64,000 bases of DNA from Amaranthus tricolor (taxonomy: Eukaryota; Streptophyta; Magnoliopsida; Caryophyllales; Amaranthaceae), in assembly GCF_026212465.1 (NCBI RefSeq), contig NC_080050.1, forward strand, positions 33,426,130 through 33,490,129. Direction: 5' to 3'. The first letter of the stretch is position 1. The number at the start of each line of letters is the position of its first letter. Both the position numbers and the translations under genes were made by a program. The notes beneath the pieces are model-generated. The model ran no database searches and was not told the DNA's origin. It was given only the letters and a program-made list of their open reading frames with translations. This document shows, piece after piece, positions 1 through 12,366 of the stretch.

Positions 1-3000
1 GTGTTTTGTTCCATGTTACATGCAAAACAAACAAAATTTAAGCTACTTTATTCGTGTGTAAGTGCCAAAAAAAGCTGAAAAACACTTAAAATCACACCTT
101 TAGCACGTAATTTCTAGTATATAACTATCATTTTAAATTCTAACCACTTCAACAACAATAATATATACCAAATAGTGTTCTGTGCCAAGTTTCCCGCAAA
201 ACAACGCAAGTTTGGGCTACTTTATGTGCGAAAGTGCCAAAAAAGCTTAAAAACACATAAAATCGCAACTTAACACGTAATTTCTATCATATGACTATTA
301 TTTTCAATTCTAACCACTTCAACACAATAATATATACCAAAGAGTGTTTTGTTCCAAATTCCGTACAAAACAAACCAACTTTAAGCTACTTTATTCGTGT
401 AACTGCCAAAAAAGCTTTAAAAACCCTTAAAATCACACCTTTAGCACGTAATTTCTAGCATATAACTATGATTTTTAATTCTAACCACTTCAACACAATA
501 ATATATACCAAATAGTGTTGTGTACCAACTTTCGTGCAAAAACAACGCAAGTTTGGGCTACTTTATGTGCGAAAGTGCCAAAAAAGCTTAAAAACAAATA
601 AAATCGCAATTTAACACGTAATTTCTATCATATGACTATTATTTTCAATTCTAACCACTTCAACACAATAATATATACCAAACAGTGTTGTGTGTGCCAA
701 GTTTCCTGCAAAACAACGCAACTTTGGGCTACTTTATGAGCGAAAGTGCCAAAAAAAGCTTATAAACACATAAAATCGCAATTTAACACGTAATTTCTAT
801 CATATGACTATTATTTTCAATTCTAACCACTTCAACACAATAATATATACTAAAGAGTGTTTTGTTCCAAATTTCGTACAAAACAAACCAAATTTAAGCT
901 ACTTTATTCGTGTAAGTGCCAAAAAAGCTTAAAAACCCTTAAAATCACACCTTTAGCACGTAATTTCTAGCATATAACTATGATTTTTAATTCTAACCAC
1001 TTCAACACAATAATATATACCAAATAGTGTTGTGTGCAAAGTTTCGTGCAAAACAAAGCAACTTTGGGCTACTCTATGTGCGAAAGTGCCAAAAAAGCTT
1101 AAAAACACATCAAATCGCAACTTAACACGTAATTTTCTATCATATGACTATTATTTTCAATTCTAACCACTTCAACACAATAATATATACCAAAAAGTGT
1201 TTTGGTTCCAAATTTCGTGCAAAACATACCAAATTTAAGCTACTTTATTCGTGTAAGTGCCAAAAAAGCTTAAAAACCCTAAAAATCACACCTATAGAAC
1301 GTAATTTTGAGCATATAACAATGATTTTAAATTCTAACAACTTCAACACAATAATATATACCAAATAGTGTTGTGTGCCAACTTTCGTGCAAAACACTAC
1401 AAGGTTTGGGCTATTTTATGTGCGAAAGTGCCAAAAAAGCTTAAAACACATAAAATCGCAATTTAACACGTAATTTCTATCATATGACTATTATTTTCAA
1501 TTCTAACCACTTCAACACAATAATATATACCATAGAGTGTTTTGTTCCATGTTTCATGCAAAACAAACCAAATTTAAGCTACTTTATTCGTGTAATTTCC
1601 AAAAAAGCTTAAAAACACATAAGATCACAACTTAACACAAAATTTCTATCATATGACTATTATTTTCAATTCTAACCACTTCAAAACAACAATATATACC
1701 AAAGAGTGTTTTTGTTCAATGTTACATGCAACACAACCAAATTTAAGCTACTTTATTCGTGTAAGTGCCAAAAAAGCTTAAAAACACATAAAATCACAAC
1801 TTAACACGTAATTTTTTATCATATGACTATTATTTTCAATTCTAACCACATCAAAACAATAATATATACCAAGAGTGTTCTGTTCCATGTTACATGCAAA
1901 ACAAACAAAATTTAAGCTACTTTATTCGGTGTAAGTGCCAAAAAAGCTGAAAAACACTTAAAATCACACCTTTAGCACGTAATTTCTAGCATATAACTAT
2001 CATTTTAAATTCTAACCACTTCAACACAATAATATATACCAAATAGTGTTCTGTGCCAAGTTTCCTGCAAAACAACGCAAGTTTGGGCTACTTTATGTGC
2101 GAAAGTGCCAAAAAAGCATAAAAACACATAAAATCGCAACTTAACATGTAATTTCTATCATATGACTATTATTTTCAATTCTAATCACTTCAACACAATA
2201 ATATATACCAAAGAGTGTTTTTGTTCCAAATTTCGTACAAAACAAACCAACTTTAAGCTACTTTATTCGTGTAACTGCCAAAAAAGCTTAAAAACCCTTA
2301 AAATCACACCTTTAGCACGTAATTTCTAGCATATAACTATGATTTTTAATTCTAACCACTTCAACACAATAATATATACCAAATAGTGTTGTGTGCCAAC
2401 TTTCGTGCAAAACAACGCAAGTTTGGGCTACTTTATGTGCGAAAGTGCCAAAAAAGCTTAAAAACAAATAAAATCGCAATTTAACACGTAATTTCTATCA
2501 TATGACTATTATTTTCAATTCTAACCACTTCAACACAATAATATATACCAAACAGTGTTGTGTGCCAAGTTTCCTGCAAAACAACGCAAGTTTGGGCTAC
2601 TTTATGTGCGAAAGTGCCAAAAAAGCTTATAAACACATAAAATCGCAATTTAACACGTAATTTCTATCATATGATTATTATTTTCAATTCAAACCACTTC
2701 AACACAATAATATATACTAAAGAGTGTTTTGTTCCAATTTCGTACAAAACAAACCAAATTTAAGCTACTTTATTCGTGTAAGTGCCAAAAAAGCTTAAAA
2801 ACCCTTAAAATCACACCTTTAGCACGTAATTTCTAGCATATAACTATGATTTTTAATTCTAACCACTTCAACCCAATAATATATACCAAATAGTGTTGTG
2901 TGCAAAGTTTCGTGCAAAACAAAGCAAGTTTGGGCTACTCTATGTGCGAAAGTGCCAAAAAAGCTTAAAAACACATCAAATCGCAACTTAACACGTAATT

Positions 3001-3575
3001 TCTATCATATGACTATTATTTTCAATTCTAACCACTTCAACACAATAATATATACCAAAAAGTGTTTTGGTTCCAAATTTCGTGCAAAACATACCAAATT
3101 TAAGCTACTTTATTCGTGTAAGTGCCAAAAAAAGCTTAAAAACCCTAAAAATCACACCTATTAGAACGTAATTTTGAGCATATAACTATGATTTTAAATT
3201 CTAACCACTTCAACACAATAATATATACCAAATAGTGTTGTGTGCCAACTTTCGTGCAAAACACTACAAGTTTGGGCTATTTTATGTGCGAAAGTGCCAA
3301 AAAAAGCTTAAAACACATAAAATCGCAAGTTTAAACACGTAATTTCTATCATATGACTATTATTTTCAATTCTAACCACTTCAACACAATAATATATACC
3401 AAAGAGTGTTTTGTTCCATGTTTCATGCAAAACAAACCAAATTTAAGCTACTTTATTCGTGTAATTTCCAAAAAAGCTTAAAAACACATAAGATCACAAC
3501 TTAACACAAAATTTCTATCATATGACTATTATTTTCAATTCTAACCACTTCAAAACAATAATATATACCCAAAGA
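1..3575 (+). repeat. 11-mer higher-order repeat, two copies (~1,874 bp)
   Basis: Eleven monomers starting at about 1, 176, 345, 515, 685, 857, 1027, 1198, 1368, 1537 and 1706 recur in the same order from 1875 (1875, 2047, 2214, 2386, 2554, 2724, 2894, 3062, 3235, 3405). The eleventh monomer of the second copy, at 3576, also opens the following 12-mer block. Private variants link the copies, such as AAAGCTGAAAAACACTT (near 72 and 1947) and the TTTGGTTCC insertion (near 1201 and 3065). The first copy has more single-base insertions than the second, for example a longer A-run near 535 and a repeated GT near 688. Confidence 0.85.
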
Positions 3576-6500
3576 GTGTTTTGTTCAATGTTACATGCAA
3601 CACAAACCAAATTTAAGCTACTTTATTCGTGGTAAGTGCCAAAAAAGCTTAAAAACCCTTAAAATCACACCTTTAGCACGTAATTTCTAGCATACAACTA
3701 TCATTTTAAATTCTAACCACTTCAACACAATAATATTTACCAAATAGTGTTGTGTGCCAAGTTTCCTGCAAAACAACGCAAGTTTGGGCTACTTTATATG
3801 CGAAAGTGTCAAAAAAGCATAAAAAACACATAAAATCGCAACTTAACACGTAAATTTCTATTATATGACTATTATTTTCAATTATAACCACTTCAACACA
3901 ATAATATATACCAAAGAGTGTTTTGTTCCAAATTTCGTACAAAACAAACCAAATTTAAGCTACTTTATTCGTGTAAGTACCAAAAAAGCTTAAAAACACT
4001 TAAAATCACACCTTTAGCACGTAATTTCTAGCATATAACAATGATTTTAAATTCTAACCACTTCAACACAATAATATATACCAAATAGTGTTGTGTGCCA
4101 ACTTTCGTGCAAAACACTGCAAATTTGGGCTATTTTATGTGTGAAAGTGCCAAAAAAGCTTAAAACACATAAAATCGCAATTTAACACGTAATTAACACG
4201 TAATTTCTATCATATGACTATTATTTTCAATTCAAACCACTTCAACATAATAATATATACCAAGAGTGTTTTGTTCCATGTTTCATGCAAAACAAACCAA
4301 ATTTAAGCTACTTTATTCGTGTAAGTGCCAAAAAAGCTTAAAAGCACATAAAATCACAACTTAACACGTAATTTCTATCATAGACTATTATTTTCAATTC
4401 TAACCACTTCAAAACAATAATATATACCAAAGAGTGTTTTGTTCCATGTTACATGCAAAACAAACCAAATTTAAGCTACTTTTTTCGTGTAAGTGCCAAA
4501 AAAGCTTAAAAACCCTTAAAATCACACCTTTAGCACGTAATTTCTAGCATATAACTATCATTTAAATTCTAACCACTTAAACACAATAATATATACCAAA
4601 TAGTGTTCTGTGCCAAGTTTCCTGCAAAACAACGCAAGTTTGGGCTACTTTATGTGCGAAAGTGCCAAAAAAGCATAAAAACACATAAAATCGCAACTTA
4701 ACACGTAATTTCTATCATATGACTATTATTTTCAATTCTAACCACTTCAACACAATAATATATACCAAAGAGTGTTTTGTTCAAAGTTTCGTACAAAACA
4801 AACCAAATTTAACCTACTTTATTCGTGTAAGTGCCAAAAAAGCTTAAAAACCCTTAAAATCACACCTTTAGCACGTAATTTCTAGCATATAACTATGATT
4901 TTTAATTCTAACCACTTCAACACAATAAAATATACCAATAGTGTTGTGTGCAAAGTTTCGTGCAAAACAAAGCAAGTTTGGGCTACTGTATGAGCGAAAG
5001 TACCAAAAAAGCTTAAAAACACATCAAATCGCAACTTAACACGTAATTTCTATCATATGACTATTATTTTCAATTCTAACCACTTCAACACAATAATGTA
5101 TACCAAAAAGTGTTTTGTTCCAAATGTCGTGCAAAATATACCACATTTAAGCTACTTTATTCGTGTAAGTGCCAAAAAAGCTTAAAAACCCTTAAAATCA
5201 CACCTATAGAACGTAATTTCGAGCTTATACAATGATTTTAAATTCTAACCACCTCAACACAATAATATATACCAAATAGTGTTGTGTGCCAACTTTCGTG
5301 CAAAACACTGTAAGTTTGGACTATTTTATGTGCGAAAGTGCCAAAAAAGCTTAAAACACATAAAATCGCAATTTAACACGTAATTTCTATCATATGACTA
5401 TTATATTCAATTCTAACCACTTCAACACAATTATATGTACCAAAGAGTGTTTTGTTCCATGTTTCATGCAAAACAAACCAAATTTAAGCTATTTTATTCT
5501 TGTAAGTGCCAAAAAAGCTTAAAAACACATAAAATCACAACTTAACACGTAATTTCTATCATATGACTATTATTTTCAATTCTAACCACTTCAAAACAAT
5601 AATATATACCAAAGTGTGTTTTGTTCAATGTTACATGCAACACAAACCAAATTTAAGCTACTTTATTCGTGTAAGTGCCAAAAAAGCTTAAAAACCCTTA
5701 AAATCACACCTTTAGCACGTAATTTCTAGCATACAACTATCATTTTAAATTCTAACCACTTCAACACAATAATATTTACCAAATAGTGTTGTGTGCCAAG
5801 TTTCCTGCAAAACAACGCAAGTTTGGGCTACTTTATATGCGAAAGTGTCAAAAAAGCATAAAAACACATAAAATCGCAACTTAACACGTAATTTCTATTA
5901 TATGACTATTATTTTCAATTATAACCACTTCAACACAATAATATATACCAAAGAGTGTTTTGTTCCAAATTTCGTACAAAACAAACCAAATTTAAGCTAC
6001 TTTATTCGTGTAAGTACCAAAAAAGCTTAAAAACACTTAAAATCACACCTTTAGCACGTAATTTCTAGCATATAACAATGATTTTAAATTCTAACCACTT
6101 CAACACAATAATATATACCAAATAGTGTTGTGTGCCAACTTTCGTGCAAAACACTGCAAATTTGGGCTATTTTATGTGTGAAAGTGCCAAAAAAGCTTAA
6201 AACACATAAAATCGCAATTTAACACGTAATTTCTATCATATGACTATTATTTTCAATTCAAACCACTTCAACATAATAATATATACCAAAGAGTGTTTTG
6301 TTCCATGTTTCATGCAAAACAAACCAAATTTAAGCTACTTTATTCGTGTAAGTGCCAAAAAAGCTTAAAAGCACATAAAATCACAACTTAACACGTAATT
6401 TCTATCATATGACTATTATTTTCAATTCTAACCACTTCAAAACAATAATATATACCAAAGAGTGTTTTGTTCCATGTTACATGCAAAACAAACCAAATTT

Positions 6501-8994
6501 AAGCTACTTTTTTCGTGTAAGTGCCAAAAAAGCTTAAAAACCCTTAAAATCACACCTTTAGCACGTAATTTCTAGCATATAACTATCATTTTAAATTCTA
6601 ACCACTTAAACACAATAATATATACCAAATAGTGTTCTGTGCCAAGTTTCCTGCAAAACAACGCAAGTTTGGGCTACTTTATGTGCGAAAGTGCCAAAAA
6701 AGCATAAAAACACATAAAATCGCAACTTAACACGTAATTTCTATCATATGACTATTATTTTCAATTCTAACCACTTCAACACAATAATATATACCAAAGA
6801 GTGTTTTGTTCAAAGTTTCGTACAAAACAAACCAAATTTAACCTACTTTATTCGTGTAAGTGCCAAAAAAGCTTAAAAACCCTTAAAATCACACCTTTAG
6901 CACGTAATTTCTAGCATATAACTATGATTTTTAATTCTAACCACTTCAACACAATAAAATATACCAAATAGTGTTGTGTGCAAAGTTTCGTGCAAAACAA
7001 AGCAAGTTTGGGCTACTGTATGAGCGAAAGTACCAAAAAAGCTTAAAAACACATCAAATCGCAACTTAACACGTAATTTCTATCATATGACTATTATTTT
7101 CAATTCTAACCACTTCAACACAATAATGTATACCAAAAAGTGTTTTGTTCCAAATGTCGTGCAAAATATACCACATTTAAGCTACTTTATTCGTGTAAGT
7201 GCCAAAAAAGCTTAAAAACCCTTAAAATCACACCTATAGAACGTAATTTCGAGCATATAACAATGATTTTAAATTCTAACCACCTCAACACAATAATATA
7301 TACCAAATAGTGTTGTGTGCCAACTTTCGTGCAAAACACTGTAAGTTTGGACTATTTTATGTGCGAAAGTGCCAAAAAAGCTTAAAACACATAAAATCGC
7401 AATTTAACACGTAATTTCTATCATATGACTATTATTTTCAATTCTAACCACTTCAACACAATTATATGTACCAAAGAGTGTTTTGTTCCATGTTTCATGC
7501 AAAACAAACCAAATTTAAGCTATTTTATTCTTGTAAGTGCAAAAAAAGCTTAAAAACACATAAAATCACAACTTAACACGTAATTTCTATCATATGACTA
7601 TTATTTTCAATTCTAACCACTTCAAAACAATAATATATACCAAAGTGTGTTTTGTTCAATGTTACATGCAACACAAACCAAATTTAAGCTACTTTATTCG
7701 TGTAAGTGCCAAAAAAGCTTAAAAACCCTTAAAATCACACCTTTAGCACGTAATTTCTAGCATACAACTATCATTTTAAATTCTAACCACTTCAACACAA
7801 TAATATTTACCAAATAGTGTTGTGTGCCAAGTTTCCTGCAAAACAACGCAAGTTTGGGCTACTTTATATGCGAAAGTGTCAAAAAAGCATAAAAACACAT
7901 AAAATCGCAACTTAACACGTAATTTCTATTATATGACTATTATTTTCAATTATAACCACTTCAACACAATAATATATACCAAAGAGTGTTTTGTTCCAAA
8001 TTTCGTACAAAACAAACCAAATTTAAGCTACTTTATTCGTGTAAGTACCAAAAAAGCTTAAAAACACTTAAAATCACACCTTTAGCACGTAATTTCTAGC
8101 ATATAACAATGATTTTAAATTCTAACCACTTCAACACAATAATATATACCAAATAGTGTTGTGTGCCAACTTCGTGCAAAACACTGCAAATTTGGGCTAT
8201 TTTATGTGTGAAAGTGCCAAAAAAGCTTAAAACACATAAAATCGCAATTAACACGTAATTTCTATCATATGACTATTATTTTCAATTCAAACCACTTCAA
8301 CATAATAATATATACCAAAGAGTGTTTTGTTCCATGTTTCATGCAAAACAAACCAAATTTAAGCTACTTTATTCGTGTAAGTGCCAAAAAAGCTTAAAAG
8401 CACATAAAATCACAACTTAACACGTAATTTCTATCATATGACTATTATTTTCAATTCTAACCACTTCAAAACAATAATATATACCAAGAGTGTTTTGTTC
8501 CATGTTACATGCAAAACAAACCAAATTTAAGCTACTTTTTTCGTGTAAGTGCCAAAAAAGCTTAAAAACCCTTAAAATCACACCTATAGAACGTAATTTC
8601 GAGCATATAACAATGATTTTAAATTCTAACCACCTCAACACAATAATATATACCAAATAGTGTTGTGCCAACTTTCGTGCAAAACACTGTAAGTTTGGAC
8701 TATTTTATGTGCGAAAGTGCCAAAAAAGCTTAAAACACATAAAATCGCAATTTAACACGTAATTTCTATCATATGACTATTATTTTCAATTCTAACCACT
8801 TCAACACAATTATATGTACCAAAGAGTGTTTTGTTCCATGTTTCATGCAAAACAAACCAAATTTAAGCTATTTTATTCTTGTAAGTGCCAAAAAAGCTTA
8901 AAAACACATAAAATCACAACTTAACACGTAATTTCTATCATATGACTATTATTTTCAATTCTAACCACTTCAAAACAATAATATATACCAAAGT
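3576..8994 (+). repeat. 12-mer higher-order repeat, two full copies and one shortened copy
   Basis: The marker monomer GTTCAATGTTACATGCAACA starts units at 3576, 5616, 7647 and 8995, giving lengths of 2040, 2031 and 1348 bp. The first two are 12 monomers long. The third has 8, having lost four by a clean internal join near 8,540-8,585. Copy 1 carries an 11-bp tandem duplication of TAACACGTAAT near 4,182-4,203, which explains its extra length. Apart from this the copies differ by only scattered changes, so homogenisation is recent. Confidence 0.85.
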
Positions 8995-11900
8995 GTGTTT
9001 TGTTCAATGTTACATGCAACACAAACCAAATTTAAGCTACTTTATTCGTGTAAGTGCCAAAAAAGCTTAAAAACCCTTAAAATCACACCTTTAGCACGTA
9101 ATTTCTAGCATACAACTATCATTTTAAATTCTAACCACTTCAACACAATAATATATACCAAATAGTGTTGTGTGCCAAGTTTCCTGCAAAACAACGCAAG
9201 TTTGGGCTACTTTATATGCGAAAGTGTCAAAAAAGCATAAAAACACATAAATCGCAACTTAACACGTAATTTCTATCATATGACTATTATTTTCAATTAT
9301 AACCACTTCAACACAATAATATATACCAAAGAGTGTTTTGTTCCAAATTTCGTACAAAACAAACCAAAATTTAAGCTACTTTATTCGTGTAAGTACCAAA
9401 AAAGCTTAAAAACACTTAAAATCACACCTTTAGCACGTAATTTCTAGCATATAACAATGATTTTAAATTCTAACCACTTCAACACAATAATATATACCAA
9501 ATAGTGTTGTGTGCCAACTTTCGTGCAAAACACTACAAGTTTGGGCTATTTTATGTGCGAAAGTGCCAAAAAGCTTAAAACACATAAAATCGCAATTTAA
9601 CACGTAATTTCTATCATATAACTATTATTTTCAATTCAAACCACTTCAACACAATAATATATACCAAAGAGTGTTTTGTTCCATGTTTCATGCAAAACAA
9701 ACCAAATTTAAGCTACTTTATTCGTGTAAGTGCCAAAAAAGCTTAAAAGCACATAAAATCACAACTTAACACGTAATTTCTATCATATGACTATTATTTT
9801 CAATTCTAACCACTTCAACACAATAATATACCAAGAGTGTTTTGTTCAAAATTTCGTACAAAACAAACCAAATTAACAGACTTTATTCGTGTAAGTGCCA
9901 AAAAAGCTTAAAAACCCTTAAAATCACACCTTTAGCACGTAATTTCTAGCATATAACTATGATTTTTAATTCTAACCACTTCAACACAATAATATATACC
10001 AAATAGTGTTGTGTGCAAAGTTTCGTGCAAAACAAAGCAAGTTTGGGCTACTCTATGTGCGAAAGTACCAAAAAAGCTTAAAAACACATCAAATCGCAAC
10101 TAACACGTAATTTCTATCATATGACTATTATTTTCAATTCAAACCACTTCAACACAATAATATATACCAAAAAGTGTTTTGTTCCAAATGTCGTGCAAAA
10201 TATACCACATTTAAGCTACTTTATTCGTGTAAGTGCCAAAAAAGCTTAAAAATTCTTAAAATCACACCTATAGAACGTAATTTCGAGTATATAACAATGA
10301 TTTTAAATTCTAACCACCTCAACACAATAATATATACCAAATAGTGTTGTGTGCCAACTTTCGTGCAAAACACTGTAAGTTTGGACTATTTTATGTGCGA
10401 AAGTGCCAAAAAAGCTTAAAACACATAAAATCGCAATTTAACACGTAATTTCTATCATATGACTATTATTTTCAATTCTAACCACTTCAACACAATAATA
10501 TGTACCAAAGAGTGTTTTGTTCCATGTTTCATGCAAAACAAACCAAATTTAAGCTATTTTATTCTTGTAAGTGCCAAAAAAGCTTAAAAACACATAAAAT
10601 CACAACTTAACACGTAATTTCTATCATATGACTATTATTTTCAATTCTAACCACTTCAAAACAATAATATATACCAAAGAGTGTTTTGTTCAATGTTACA
10701 TGCAACACAAACCAAATTTAAGCTACTTTATTCGTGTAAGTGCCAAAAAAGCTTAAAAACCCTTAAAATCACACCTTTAGCACGTAATTTCTAGCATATA
10801 ACTATCATTTTAAATTCAAACCACTTCAACACAATAATATATACCAAATAGTGTTGTGTGCCAAGTTTCCTCAAAACAACGCAAGTTTGGGCTACTTTAT
10901 GTGCGAAAGTGCCAAAAAAGCATAAAACCACAAAAAATCGCAACTAAACACGTAATTTCTATCATATGACTATTATTTTCAATTCTAAGCACTTCAACAC
11001 AATAATATATACCAAAGAGTGTTTTGTCCCAAATTTCGTACAAAACAAACCAAATTTAAGCTACTTTATTCGTGTATGTGCCAAAAAAGCTTAAAAACCC
11101 TTAAAATCACACCTTTAGCACGTAATTTCTAGCATATAACAATGATTTTAAATTCTAACCACTTCAACACAATAATATATACCAAATAGTGTTGTGTGCC
11201 AACTTTCGTGCAAAACACTGCAAGTTTGGGCTATTTTATGTGCGAAAGTGCCAAAAAAGCTTAAAACACATAAAATCGCAATTTAACACGTAATTTCTAT
11301 CATATGACTATTATTTTCAATTCAAACCACTTCAACACAATAATATATACCAAAGAGTGTTTTGTTCCATGTTTCATGCAAAACAAACCAAATTTAAGCT
11401 ACTTTATTCGTGTAAGTGCCAAAAAAGCTTAAAAGCACATAAAATCACAACTTAACACGTAATTTCTATCATATGACTATTATTTTCAATCTAACCACTT
11501 CAACACAATAATATATACCAAAGAGTGTTTTGTTCAAAATTTCGTACAAAACAAACCAATTTAACAGACTTTATTCGTGTAAGTGCCAAAAAGCTTAAAA
11601 ACCCTTAAAATCACACCTTTAGCACGTCATTTCTAGCATATAACTATGATTTTTAATTCTAACCACTTCAACACAATAATATATACCAAATAGTGTTGTG
11701 TGCAAAGTTTCGTGCAAAACAAAGCAAGTTTGGGCTACTCTATGTGCGAAAGTACCAAAAAAGCTTAAAAACACATCAAATCGCAACTTAACACGTAATT
11801 TCTATCATATGACTATTATTTTCAATTCTAACCACTTCAACACAATAATATATACCAAAAAGTGTTTTGTTCCAAATGTCGTGCAAAATATACCACATTT

Positions 11901-12366
11901 AAGCTACTTTATTCGTGTAAGTGCCAAAAAAGCTTAAAACCCTTAAAATCACAACTATAGAACGTAATTTCGAGCATATAACAATGATTTTAAATTCTAA
12001 CCACCTCAACACAATAATATATACCAAATAGTGTTGTGTGCCAACTTTCGTGCAAAACACTGTAAGTTTGGACTATTTTATGTGCGAAAGTGCCAAAAAA
12101 GCTTAAAACACATAAAATCGCAATTTAACACGTAATTTCTATCATATGACTATTATTTTCAATTCTAACCACTTCAACACAATAATATGTACCAAAGAGT
12201 GTTTTGTTCCATGTTTCATGCAAAACAAACCAAATTTAAGCTATTTTATTCTTGTAAGTGCCAAAAAGCTTAAAAACACATAAAATCACAACTTAACACG
12301 TAATTTCTATCATATGACTATTATTTTCAATTCTAACCACTTCAAAACAATAATATATACCAAAGA
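8995..12366 (+). repeat. 10-mer higher-order repeat, two copies (1,686 bp)
   Basis: Units start at 8995, 10681 and 12367, 1,686 bp apart. The monomer order matches the preceding 12-mer with its sixth and seventh monomers removed (the CATGTTACATG type A and the GTGTTCTGTG type B monomers). The 10-mer can therefore be read as a deletion derivative of the 12-mer, or the 12-mer as an expansion of it. The unit starting at 12367 follows the same order for five monomers and then departs. Confidence 0.82.
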
